Of a stretch of DNA of 64,000 nt, positions 9,133-16,998 are shown one piece after another. Origin of the DNA: Geobacter sp. (GTDB lineage Bacteria; Desulfobacterota; Desulfuromonadia; Geobacterales; Geobacteraceae); the NCBI GenBank assembly GCA_003490025.1, contig DNJC01000112.1, forward strand, positions 16,398 through 80,397. The letters run 5' to 3'. A model generated the notes under the pieces. The model ran no database searches and was not told the DNA's origin. It saw nothing but the letters and a program-made list of their open reading frames with translations. The position numbers and the translations under genes are program-made. Position 1 is the first letter of the stretch, and every line of letters starts with the position of its first letter.

Positions 9133-10086
9133 CTAGACGTTTATGAACCTCTTCAGCGAGGTCGCGCTGCCGATGAACCCGAGCAGCACCCCCCCCAGGA
9201 CGATCCCGGCCAGGTGCGTGGCGGGGAGAAAGGAGAGCCCCGCCGAGGCAGGGTTGACGCCGAGGAAATCCCCCGCGTTCTTCAGGAAGGCGAAGTAGCA
9301 CCCCAGAAGCGCCAGCAGCGAGATCACCGCCCCGGCCGCCCCCTGCAGCACCCCCTCGATCAGGAAAGGTGCCTTGATGAAGAAGCGGGTGGCGCCGACC
9401 AGGCCGAGGAGTTCCAGTTCGTCCTTCCTGGCATAGATGGTCAGCTTGATGGTGTTGGAGACGATGAAGAGGACGGCGATGGTCAGGAATCCCCCGAGGA
9501 GCGCCCCCATGATCCGGAACAGGTTCATGAACGAGTTGAAGCGCTTCACCCACTCCTCGCCGTACTGCACCTCGGTGATCCCCTGGATCTGCTTCAGGTT
9601 CTTCACGTAGGCGGCCACGGCTTCGGTGTCGCGGTGCCGGCGGTCCAGGCTGATCTCGAGCGACGCCGGGAGCACCTCCGGAGATACCCCTTCGAGGAGC
9701 GACTCCTGCCCTTTGAGCCGGCTCCGCAACCGCTGCTCCGCCTCCGCCTGCCCCACGAAGACGACCTTGGAGGTCCCGGCAATGGCCTTCACCCTCCCCT
9801 TCAAGGCAGCCACGGCCAGGGGCTCCGGCTCGCGGTCGAAGTAGGCGGTCACCTGCACCTTGTCGCTCCACCCCTCGGCCATCCCCTCCAGGTTCACGTA
9901 CACCAGGAGGAACAGCGAGGCGATCAGCAGGGCGAGCGCGACGGTGCCGACCGTCACCACGCTCACGAAGACGTTCTGCCTGAGATTGGCGATGGCGCGG
10001 CAGGTAAAGTAGGAAAGCCTCCCGAAGAAACCCTCCTGCTCCAGCTTCGGTCGGACCGCGGCCTTGACCTTGTTACCCTTGGGCAT
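9133..10086 (-). CDS. ftsX: Cell division protein FtsX
   Basis: The membrane half of the ABC-type FtsEX complex, which couples ATP hydrolysis in the cytoplasm to activation of peptidoglycan hydrolases outside. The 317-residue protein shows one TM segment near 38-63, a large extracytoplasmic loop (about 65-190) that would bind EnvC, and three further TM segments (about 190-310), the FtsX fold. It overlaps ftsE by 14 bases and abuts envC. The order ftsE-ftsX-envC-ctpA matches known Geobacter arrangements as far as I recall. Confidence 0.95.
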   Translation of the reverse strand: MPKGNKVKAAVRPKLEQEGFFGRLSYFTCRAIANLRQNVFVSVVTVGTVALALLIASLFLLVYVNLEGMAEGWSDKVQVTAYFDREPEPLAVAALKGRVKAIAGTSKVVFVGQAEAEQRLRSRLKGQESLLEGVSPEVLPASLEISLDRRHRDTEAVAAYVKNLKQIQGITEVQYGEEWVKRFNSFMNLFRIMGALLGGFLTIAVLFIVSNTIKLTIYARKDELELLGLVGATRFFIKAPFLIEGVLQGAAGAVISLLALLGCYFAFLKNAGDFLGVNPASAGLSFLPATHLAGIVLGGVLLGFIGSATSLKRFINV

Positions 10087-10744
10087 CGGCCACCTCCACG
10101 ATCCGCCCCTTGTCCAGGCGGATCACCTTGCGATGGGAGTTCTCGATGACGCGGCGATCGTGGGTCGCCACGACGACGGTGGTCCCCCTGATGTTCGCCT
10201 CCTTGAAGATGGAAAGGATCTGCTCCTTGTTCTCGTCGTCGAGGTTGCCGGTCGGCTCGTCGGCAACCAGGATCTTGGGATCGTTCACCAGCGCCCGCGC
10301 CAGCGCCACGCGCTGCTGCTCCCCGCCGGAAAGCCGCAAGGGGGTGCAGTTCACCTTATCCTCCAGACCCATGCGCTTCAGGATGTGGTACACCTTCTTG
10401 CCGATGTCGCGCTTGCCCCACCCGAGGACCTCCAGGGTGATGGCGACGTTCTCCAGCACGGTCCGGTTCGGGAGGAGCTTGTAGTCCTGGAACACCACCC
10501 CTATGGAGCGCCGCAAAAGCGGGATCTGGGAGCGGGTAAGCCTGGTCACGTTCGAGCCGTCGATCAGCACCTGGCCGCGGGTGGGCAACAGGTCGGCGTA
10601 GATGAGCTTCAGCAGAGTCGATTTCCCCGCGCCCGATTGCCCGGTCAAAAAAACAAAATCCCCTTTGGGGATCTTGAGGTTTATGTCTGTCAGCGCGGTG
10701 CTTTCCGGCTGGTAGGACATCGATACGTTGTGCAGTTGGATCAT
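10073..10744 (-). CDS. ftsE: Cell division ATP-binding protein FtsE
   Basis: The cytoplasmic ATPase partner of FtsX. The 223-residue ABC ATPase has Walker A GQSGAGKSTLL, Q-loop context VVFQDYKLLPNRTV, signature LSGGEQQRVALARAL, Walker B ILVADEPTGNLD and an H-loop. All catalytic residues are present. The segment around VFQDYKLL distinguishes FtsE from LolD-type relatives, and the overlap with ftsX settles the call. It follows the pseudopilin genes after 48 bases on the same strand. Confidence 0.95.
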   Translation of the reverse strand: MIQLHNVSMSYQPESTALTDINLKIPKGDFVFLTGQSGAGKSTLLKLIYADLLPTRGQVLIDGSNVTRLTRSQIPLLRRSIGVVFQDYKLLPNRTVLENVAITLEVLGWGKRDIGKKVYHILKRMGLEDKVNCTPLRLSGGEQQRVALARALVNDPKILVADEPTGNLDDENKEQILSIFKEANIRGTTVVVATHDRRVIENSHRKVIRLDKGRIVEVADAQG

Positions 10745-10792
10745 CTTTTTTGCGCCTCGTGCGTTGGGAAAGCTTTGTTGATTCCGCTGTTG

Positions 10793-11206
10793 CTACCACT
10801 CGTTGTACGGCACGCCGTTGCTCCCCACCAGGTTGGAACCGCTGTGCACGTCATACACACCGCCCCCGCCCCCGTCCTTGGGGGTGTCGGTGGCCGGCGG
10901 AGTGACGACGACCCAGGTTTCCCTCGACTTGGTGATCGGGTCCTTCGGGACCTCCCTGAGGTACTTGTTCTTGTTATCAACGAGTTCCTGCAGCGAGTCG
11001 GGATACTTCCCCTGGTCGGCATAGTACTGGTCTATGGTGGAGCGCATGGTGTACAGGTCCTCCAGCAGCACAGCCTCGCGCGCCTTGACGATGCCCCACT
11101 GGTAACTGGGGGCCCCTATGGCGGCGAGTATGCCGATGATGGAAACGACTATCATCAGCTCGATCAGCGTGAAACCCCGCTGTGTCTTGGCAATTCTCTT
11201 CAACAT
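10793..11206 (-). CDS. gspG: Type II secretion major pseudopilin (GspG/OxpG-like)
   Basis: The 137-residue type IV pilin-like protein starts with a short basic leader cut before Phe in QRGFTLIELMIVVSIIGILA, the class III signal for the prepilin peptidase, followed by a hydrophobic helix and a GspG-like C-terminal domain (YPDSLQELV, PKDPI). It would form the periplasmic pseudopilus that pushes substrates through the secretin. The ATG at 11206, directly before MLKRIAKTQRG, is chosen because it gives the normal leader; the open frame upstream is translated neighbour sequence. In G. sulfurreducens a pseudopilin of a similar locus (OxpG) is needed for Fe(III) oxide reduction (from memory). Confidence 0.9.
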   Translation of the reverse strand: MLKRIAKTQRGFTLIELMIVVSIIGILAAIGAPSYQWGIVKAREAVLLEDLYTMRSTIDQYYADQGKYPDSLQELVDNKNKYLREVPKDPITKSRETWVVVTPPATDTPKDGGGGGVYDVHSGSNLVGSNGVPYNEW

Positions 11207-11210
11207 GACT

Positions 11211-11702
11211 TCACCAGTCCTTGTATTTCGTGCCGTCGATCGCCGTTTCCTCGCTCTGGGAATAGACATCGAACACGTCCTCTCCCCCCCAGGTGGTGCT
11301 GTCCGGCGCGTCGGCATACGACCGCAGCCCCCAGGGCGTTTCTTCACCTTCCGCCTTGTGAAACGGGTCCGTTGGTATCCTGCGCAGAAACTTCTTCTTC
11401 TCTTTGACCAGCCCGCCCAGGTCGTCGCCGTCGACCAGCAACTGCAGCGTCGCGGGATAACCGCTCTTGTTGACCACCTGCTGCGTCTTCTGGTCTGAAA
11501 GGGCCTTGTCGTAGTTCTTTTTGTAGTCGTCCAGCGCGGTCCTTATTTCCCTGAGGTTACGCTTGAGTTCGATCTCCTTCGTCCTCTTCGACATGGTCCG
11601 CGCCGAGGGGAGGATGAGGGAGCCGAGAACGGTGAGGATGACCATGGTCACCACCAGCTCGATCAGGCTCAAGCCGCGCTTGTTTTCAAGAATTCTCCAC
11701 AT
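11211..11702 (-). CDS. Second type II secretion pseudopilin
   Basis: The 163-residue prepilin-like protein has the leader KRGLSLIELVVTMVILTVLG, with Gly before a Leu rather than the usual Phe, then a hydrophobic helix and a C-terminal domain with YPATLQLLVDG and RRIPTDPF, parallel to the neighbouring GspG. It lies 4 bases upstream of the other pseudopilin gene and 21 bases after the secretin. The shared GspG-like C-terminal pattern suggests a duplicated GspG-type protein rather than GspH/I/J. Its exact place in the pseudopilus is unknown. Confidence 0.85.
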   Translation of the reverse strand: MWRILENKRGLSLIELVVTMVILTVLGSLILPSARTMSKRTKEIELKRNLREIRTALDDYKKNYDKALSDQKTQQVVNKSGYPATLQLLVDGDDLGGLVKEKKKFLRRIPTDPFHKAEGEETPWGLRSYADAPDSTTWGGEDVFDVYSQSEETAIDGTKYKDW

Positions 11703-11723
11703 GATCTGAAAGCCCGCGGGGGG

Positions 11724-14324
11724 CTACTTTACCTCCACAACTGACTTGAACGGGGTCACCGGGATCTGTACCCCCCCTTTCTGGGTCAGGTTGGTGTTGG
11801 CGAATGCGATAGCGGCTGACCCCTTGGCTATCGCCTTGAAAGTCACCGTGGCGAGTGTCCCGTTGCCGCTGGCTCCCGGGGCGTCGCTTTGCCGTGAGTC
11901 GGACATCCAGAGCTCCCCCTTCTTCTTGTCCACGAATGCCTGGAGGGTCGCCTGGAATCCTCCCTGCTTCAGGAAACCGCCTTCGGCCTGCGAGACGACT
12001 TCGAGGATGGCGGGGTTGTAGGTCAGGACGTACACTGCGTTTTGCAGGCTTTGAATGCCCGAGCCGTTCACCTGTACCGTGAACTGGTCGTTCAGGTTCA
12101 CCGAGGCGGGAAGACTAAGGGTAAGCAAGGCATTTCCCACTGCCGGGGCGGCGGTAGCGGCGGACTTGGCTGCCGTCTGAGCGGCCGCCGGCGCAGGCGC
12201 CACTGCCGCCGGAGCCGGTTTAGGCACGGCGACCGGAGCGGGAGCTGCAACCGGGGCAGGGGCTTTCAGGGGAGCAGGGACTGCTGCAGGTGCCGGTGCT
12301 CCTGCCGGTGCCGGTGGCGGTGCCGGTGCCGGTGCCGGTGCCGGTGCCGGAGCCGGTGCAGGGGCTGCCGCCGGAGCCGCTGCAGGGGCTGCCGCCGGTA
12401 CCGGGGCCGGAGCAGGGGCTGCCGCCCCTCGCTTGGCTGAGGGAGCTGCACCGTCTGCGGCCGGAGCATCGATACCCGCAAGCTCGGGTTCGATGAACGA
12501 GGAATACGGCTTGCTCGTGGACGGCTCGTCCTCGCGGCCGGACCAGAATGCAGCCACGTCGTTTTCCGGAACCGTCACCCCGCGCACGATCCTGGGGGTG
12601 ATGGCCAGCAGCAGTTCCGTCTTGTCTTTGGACTTGTCGGTGTTGCTGAACAGCGAACCGAGGAACGGGATGTCCCCCAGCAGGAATATCTTGTTCTTGC
12701 TGTCGGTCTGGGTCTTCTGGATCAGGCCGCCGATGATGCTGGTCTCGCCGTCCTTGAGCGAGAGCACCGTGTCGAGGTTCCTGGTCCCTATGGTCACGAC
12801 GGTCGTGGCCTGGTCGGTACCGATGGTGTCGCGGCGCAGGATGGAGCTGACCTCGAGTCCGAGCTTGATGGAGACCTCGTTGTTGAGCTGTATGGTCGGC
12901 TCCGCGTTCACCTTCACCCCGACGTCGACGTACTGGACGTTGACGCTCACCCCGCCGCCGGAGGGAGAGGAGGTGGTGGTGATCGGGACCCTGGTGCCTA
13001 CGTTGAACTTGGCCTTCTCCCTGTTCTTGACCCTGATCTTCGGGTTGGAGAGGGTCTCGCCGTTGGAAAGTGTCTTGCCGAAGTTGAAGGTGGCGTTCGG
13101 AACGGTGAGGTAGCCGTTATACCCCTTGTAGCGCCAGAGGTTCAGCAGGTTCGAGGGAGACGCGGCTGTAGTGGTCGCATTGGTGGAAGTGGTGGTCACC
13201 GCGCTCAGCGTATCGGTCAGGAAATCGCCGCTTCCCGGAGGGGTCACCGACATGGAGGCGGCATAGCGCGAGAGGAGCATCCCGAACGCCTCCGCGTTCT
13301 GTTTGGAGAGTTCGAAAACCTCGACCTCCAGCAGGACCTCCGCGTCGGGAACGTCGTTCGCCTCGAGTATCTTCCGCGCCACCTCGATCACCTCGGGGGT
13401 GTCGCGGATAACCAGCGCGTTGGCCTCCTCGTTCACGTATATCTTCTTCACCTGGAGCATGGTGCGCACCAGGTTGACCGCCTTCTTCGCGTCCAGCTTG
13501 TTCAGGTAGAAGGTCTGCAGGAAGAGTTCCTCGTACTGCTTGATCTTGTCCGGGGTCCTCGGGTAGATGATGATGGTGCTCTCGTTCAGGATCTTCTTGT
13601 CCAGCTTCTGCATGCCGGTGATGATCTCCAACGCCTGCTGGAAGGAACCGTTCTCCAGGAAGAGCGAGACGTTGACGTCCTTCACCGCCTCGTCGAAGAC
13701 GAAGTTGATCCCGGAGAGCTGGGACAGTATGTTGAATATCTCCTTGAGCTTCGCGTCCTTGAACTTCAGGGTGATCGGCTTGGTCGACTTCAGGTTCAGC
13801 TCGAAGCCGTCCAGCTTGTGCCGCTTACCTGCCACGGCCCGATCCAGTCCTTCCTTGGCTTCCTTGTTGTTCGGCTGGAACTCCAGTGCATGCTTGTAGG
13901 CGATCATCGCCTCGCGCATTTTCCGGTTCTTCTCGAACTCCGCCCCCTCCTGAGCATAGGTCTGGGCGTTCCTGAGCCTGAGCACCAGGTCGGCCTGGGA
14001 CTTCGCGTGGACAAGGGTCGGATCCATCGCGTAGGCGCTCTGGTACTCCCTGAGTGATTCGTCGTAGTTCTTCAGCGCGAAAAAGGCCTCCCCCTTCTTG
14101 AAGTGGGCCTTGGCAGCGGCGTCGGTTACGCTCATAAGCCTCACCCGGTACTCGCTTACATCGGGATTGGCAGCTGCCACCTCGGCGTATTTCACCAGCG
14201 CCGCGTCCAGGTCCCCGCCTTGCTCCAGCTTCTGCGCCTTGCTGAAGGCGGTGCGTCCGGCAGTGCAGCCTGAAAGAACCAGGGCCGCCAGCATCAGGGT
14301 GGAGATCGTTCTTAGTCTATGCAT
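11724..14324 (-). CDS. gspD: Type II secretion secretin GspD with C-terminal cohesin domain
   Basis: Forms the outer-membrane channel of the secretion system. The 866-residue protein starts with a lipoprotein signal (LVLSGC, Cys20), then TPR-like repeats (about 28-165), secretin N-domains (about 175-340) and the secretin core (about 430-600; ETSIIGGLIQKTQTDSKNKI and IPFLGSLF are typical). A long Ala/Pro linker follows (about 640-735), encoded in part by GGTGCC repeats, then a cohesin-type domain (about 738-866; VYVLTYNPAILEVVSQAEGG, LATVTFKAIAKG). TPRs at the front and a cohesin at the end are not part of classical GspD. The cohesin would face the periplasm or surface and might hold a substrate or partner. 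Confidence 0.9.
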   Translation of the reverse strand: MHRLRTISTLMLAALVLSGCTAGRTAFSKAQKLEQGGDLDAALVKYAEVAAANPDVSEYRVRLMSVTDAAAKAHFKKGEAFFALKNYDESLREYQSAYAMDPTLVHAKSQADLVLRLRNAQTYAQEGAEFEKNRKMREAMIAYKHALEFQPNNKEAKEGLDRAVAGKRHKLDGFELNLKSTKPITLKFKDAKLKEIFNILSQLSGINFVFDEAVKDVNVSLFLENGSFQQALEIITGMQKLDKKILNESTIIIYPRTPDKIKQYEELFLQTFYLNKLDAKKAVNLVRTMLQVKKIYVNEEANALVIRDTPEVIEVARKILEANDVPDAEVLLEVEVFELSKQNAEAFGMLLSRYAASMSVTPPGSGDFLTDTLSAVTTTSTNATTTAASPSNLLNLWRYKGYNGYLTVPNATFNFGKTLSNGETLSNPKIRVKNREKAKFNVGTRVPITTTSSPSGGGVSVNVQYVDVGVKVNAEPTIQLNNEVSIKLGLEVSSILRRDTIGTDQATTVVTIGTRNLDTVLSLKDGETSIIGGLIQKTQTDSKNKIFLLGDIPFLGSLFSNTDKSKDKTELLLAITPRIVRGVTVPENDVAAFWSGREDEPSTSKPYSSFIEPELAGIDAPAADGAAPSAKRGAAAPAPAPVPAAAPAAAPAAAPAPAPAPAPAPAPAPPPAPAGAPAPAAVPAPLKAPAPVAAPAPVAVPKPAPAAVAPAPAAAQTAAKSAATAAPAVGNALLTLSLPASVNLNDQFTVQVNGSGIQSLQNAVYVLTYNPAILEVVSQAEGGFLKQGGFQATLQAFVDKKKGELWMSDSRQSDAPGASGNGTLATVTFKAIAKGSAAIAFANTNLTQKGGVQIPVTPFKSVVEVK

Positions 14325-14335
14325 GCAGTTGCTCC

Positions 14336-14983
14336 TTAAGGGGTCCTTTTACTGGTGCGGGTGCTGAGCGCCCTGTTTTCCAGAAGCGGTATCACCAGCT
14401 CCCTGCCGCCTGCGACCGACTTGATGGTGATGGCATCGTCGCTTAGGTCGGTCACCTGGAACTTGGGCCCGAGCTTCGACCCCTTCTTGGCCAGGAAAAC
14501 CTCGTTGTTTTTGGAAAGGAACACCGTCTTCTCCCCGTTCTTCTTGAGAAAGCCGAGGAAGGTGAACTTCCCCAGTTCGGCGTCCGCCAGCTGTTCCTCG
14601 GTCGGCGGCGCCGGGGGAGGAGGCTGGGGGGTCGCCGCGGCCGGCGGCGGTGGCGGAGGAAGCTTCACCGGCGGAGGCGGGGGCGGCAACTTCAGCGGAA
14701 CCGGCGGCGTCTTCTCGTCTTTGAAGATGGGAGAGAATATGTTGCGCCTGAACCCGTTGAAGCCGGGCACGTTGCGGTCCAGGAGCGCCAGGTGGACGTC
14801 GCCGTTGTCCGCCACCCCCTCAGGGGCGGGCGCGCTCCCCTTGCGGATCACCGTGGCGGCTGCCCCGGGGCGGTTTTTCAGCGTCGCTACCTTCTGCTGT
14901 CTCGGTGCGCGGATAAAGCTGTAGGCGAGGGAGCCGGCGAGAACGACCAGCAGCAGGGTCAGGACGAGTTTCTGGCGGTTCAT
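14336..14983 (-). CDS. GspC/PilP-like inner-membrane secretion protein
   Basis: The 215-residue protein has one N-terminal TM segment (about 6-23), a periplasmic part with a run of proline-rich repeats (about 105-150) and a C-terminal homology-region-like domain (KFTFLGFLKKNGEKTVFLSK, FQVTDLSDDAI), as in GspC or PilP. It would link the inner-membrane PilN/PilO-like pair to the secretin. The ATG at 14983 overlaps the upstream pilO stop by 4 bases (ATGA); the longer open frame seen upstream is the pilO gene in another frame. GspC versus PilP cannot be settled here. Confidence 0.8.
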   Translation of the reverse strand: MNRQKLVLTLLLVVLAGSLAYSFIRAPRQQKVATLKNRPGAAATVIRKGSAPAPEGVADNGDVHLALLDRNVPGFNGFRRNIFSPIFKDEKTPPVPLKLPPPPPPVKLPPPPPPAAATPQPPPPAPPTEEQLADAELGKFTFLGFLKKNGEKTVFLSKNNEVFLAKKGSKLGPKFQVTDLSDDAITIKSVAGGRELVIPLLENRALSTRTSKRTP

Positions 14984-15540
14984 GCCCCCTCCGTCTTCAG
15001 GTACGCGGTCAACTGGACGCTGAGGCTGACCGCTTCCTCGGTTTGGCTGGTGTTCGCCAGCGTCACCGAGTCGACGGTTACCATCTCGGGGTAACGGGCC
15101 AGGTCCGCGAGGAAGCTTTTCACGCCGGCGTACCTGCCGGTAAGGGTGAAGGTGACGCCGTAGGAGAATATCCCCTTCCCCTCTTCCCCCTTCAGGTTCG
15201 CCGGCCGCAAGGCCACCCCTTTCATGGAGAGGGAGTTGTTCCTGGCGGTGTCGTAGATCCGTCCGAGCACCGAAGCGAAATCCTTTTTCAGTGGCAACCG
15301 CTTCCGGAACAGCTCGAGGTCGCGTACGCCGTTGTGGTACCTGGTGGCGTCCCCGACCATCTCCCCCTTGGCGAGCGCCTGCCGCTTGGCGAACCACTGC
15401 ATCTGGGCCTTTTCCAGTTCGGGCTGCTGCCACAGGGAAAGGTACAAGGTGACGGTCAAGGCCAACAGCGCCAGAAAGGCGATGAAGGCGAAGGACTTAG
15501 GCCTGGCGGCGATGATGTCGCGTAGCATCTGGTAGCTCAT
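14980..15540 (-). CDS. pilO: PilO/GspM-like assembly protein
   Basis: The 186-residue bitopic protein has an N-terminal TM segment (about 17-36), a coiled-coil region and a ferredoxin-like periplasmic domain with the GRYAGVKSFLADLARYPEMV motif of PilO. It overlaps pilN by 4 bases and the PilP/GspC-like gene by 4 bases. In type IV pilus and type II systems this protein pairs with PilN/GspL to form the alignment complex in the inner membrane. Confidence 0.87.
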   Translation of the reverse strand: MSYQMLRDIIAARPKSFAFIAFLALLALTVTLYLSLWQQPELEKAQMQWFAKRQALAKGEMVGDATRYHNGVRDLELFRKRLPLKKDFASVLGRIYDTARNNSLSMKGVALRPANLKGEEGKGIFSYGVTFTLTGRYAGVKSFLADLARYPEMVTVDSVTLANTSQTEEAVSLSVQLTAYLKTEGA

Positions 15541-16073
15541 CGGAAGTCGACCTTGCAGCTGAGGGAGAAGCCCACCCCTTGCTGCGTCAATCCCACCTTC
15601 AGCTCACTCTGGCCCAAAAGAAGGACTTCCGTGAAGCTGGGGGACTGTTCCATGTTTTCGAGTAAGGTGCGCAGGGTGTCGAAACTGCGTGCGACACCGG
15701 AGATCTTCAGGGTCTGGTCGCGCAGCGCGGGGGTCACCTGGGTGAGCGCCACTCCCCCCGGCACGACCTGCTCCAGCTTGTCCAGGATGCCGACCCAGTT
15801 TACCGCCTTCTTATCGATCAACGAATTGACCAGGGCGATCCTGGCCGCCTGGGCCTTCACCTCGGCCGGGTTGACGGCAGGCCCCCCGGCAGGGCCGCTG
15901 TCCGCAGCCGCGCTCTGGTGCCTGATCTGGTTCAACTGCGCCTGGTTGTCGGCTATCTCGCGCACCTTGTACACCAAAAGGGCCGCCAGCAGGAGAAACG
16001 ACGCCAGCAGCGCGGCGTTCAGGCGGCGCATGTTGATGTAGCGCCTGGTGGCGAGGTTTATGGTCAGTCTCAT
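15537..16073 (-). CDS. pilN: PilN/GspL C-terminal-like assembly protein
   Basis: The 178-residue protein starts with a short cytoplasmic INLATRRYINMRRLN segment, which resembles the PilM-binding INLLP motif of PilN. A TM segment (about 20-38), a coiled coil and a ferredoxin-like domain (LDKLEQVVPGGVALTQV, LLENMEQSPSFTEV) follow. Its stop lies 4 bases inside pilO and its start is 1 base before the end of the pilM-like gene, so the set is translationally coupled. Confidence 0.87.
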   Translation of the reverse strand: MRLTINLATRRYINMRRLNAALLASFLLLAALLVYKVREIADNQAQLNQIRHQSAAADSGPAGGPAVNPAEVKAQAARIALVNSLIDKKAVNWVGILDKLEQVVPGGVALTQVTPALRDQTLKISGVARSFDTLRTLLENMEQSPSFTEVLLLGQSELKVGLTQQGVGFSLSCKVDFR

Positions 16074-16074
16074 G

Positions 16075-16989
16075 TTACAGGCTCCTTAGCGCGGCGCCCA
16101 GCGACCCCGCCAGCGCATGCAGGGCGGGACGGTCCAGACCGAGGGTCGGCGACTGCTGCACCATCCGCTCCAGGTCGAGGAGCACCGGTTCCATCCCGCT
16201 CGCCTCGGCCACCAGCGCCCTGAACGATTCCGCGTCGTCGGGGGCCGCCATGCAGAAGACCTCGCCCACGGCCTGGCCGGGGAACTTGTCTCCGTACACC
16301 AGGAAGGAGCTGTTCACCTCGCGGTAGAGGCTCTGCACGTCGTCGAGCCCCTCCTTGGTGCGGTAGAAATTGAGAACGCCGGCGTGGAAGATCAGCACCG
16401 TCATCGCACCACGGTAGAAGGTGACGAAGGCGCCGTCGTCCGAGATGTCGAGCCGGGGGGAAAAGAGCCGGTACAGGTTGAAGGAGGTGAAGTCGATCAG
16501 TTTCGGCTCCAGCCCCGCCTGGAGCAGAAGCTCCTCGTACTGGTTCACCACCGGCCGGGCGATGAGCGAGACCAAGAGCGACACGGACCCGTTCTCCTTC
16601 TCCGCGAGCGTCTGGTAGTCGAGGTGCACCGTGCTCATGTCGAAGGGGAGGCTCTTCTTGAGCTTCCAGCGGATCACCTCGAGCCCCTCTTCCCGGTTCC
16701 TGAACCTCGCCTCCAGGTCGAGCAGCACGACGCGCCCGCTGGCGTCCGGCAGCGACACGTTGACCAGGGTCTCCCTGGTGATAAGGCGCAGGTGCGCTTC
16801 CCGCATGGCGGCGATGAAACCCTTCTGGTCGGTGATGTTCGGCTCGCGGCGCGACAGCGCCAGCATCCCCGGAGCAAAAGGAAGCGTGAGCCCCGCCTCG
16901 ACTCTCGGCGTCTTCGCGCCGGAGGCGACGGCAAAGGAGAACCCGTCCGCCGCGAGTTCGAGCCCGAGAGCCCTCCTGGACACTAGCAT
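16075..16989 (-). CDS. pilM: PilM-like cytoplasmic assembly ATPase-fold protein
   Basis: The 304-residue protein has the actin-like fold pattern of PilM/GspL cytoplasmic domains: LGLELAADGFSFAVA near the N-terminus, a strand-rich middle and PKLIDFTSFNLYRLF. It would bind the cytoplasmic tail of PilN and link it to the GspE motor. The ATG at 16989 has an AGGTG ribosome site 6 bases upstream. A GTG at 16998, directly abutting the gspE stop, would add three residues. PilM-PilN-PilO-PilP order is that of a type IV pilus alignment complex, while GspD, G and E/F are type II-like, so the machine is a hybrid. Confidence 0.82.
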   Translation of the reverse strand: MLVSRRALGLELAADGFSFAVASGAKTPRVEAGLTLPFAPGMLALSRREPNITDQKGFIAAMREAHLRLITRETLVNVSLPDASGRVVLLDLEARFRNREEGLEVIRWKLKKSLPFDMSTVHLDYQTLAEKENGSVSLLVSLIARPVVNQYEELLLQAGLEPKLIDFTSFNLYRLFSPRLDISDDGAFVTFYRGAMTVLIFHAGVLNFYRTKEGLDDVQSLYREVNSSFLVYGDKFPGQAVGEVFCMAAPDDAESFRALVAEASGMEPVLLDLERMVQQSPTLGLDRPALHALAGSLGAALRSL

Positions 16990-16998
16990 ATCTGGCAC

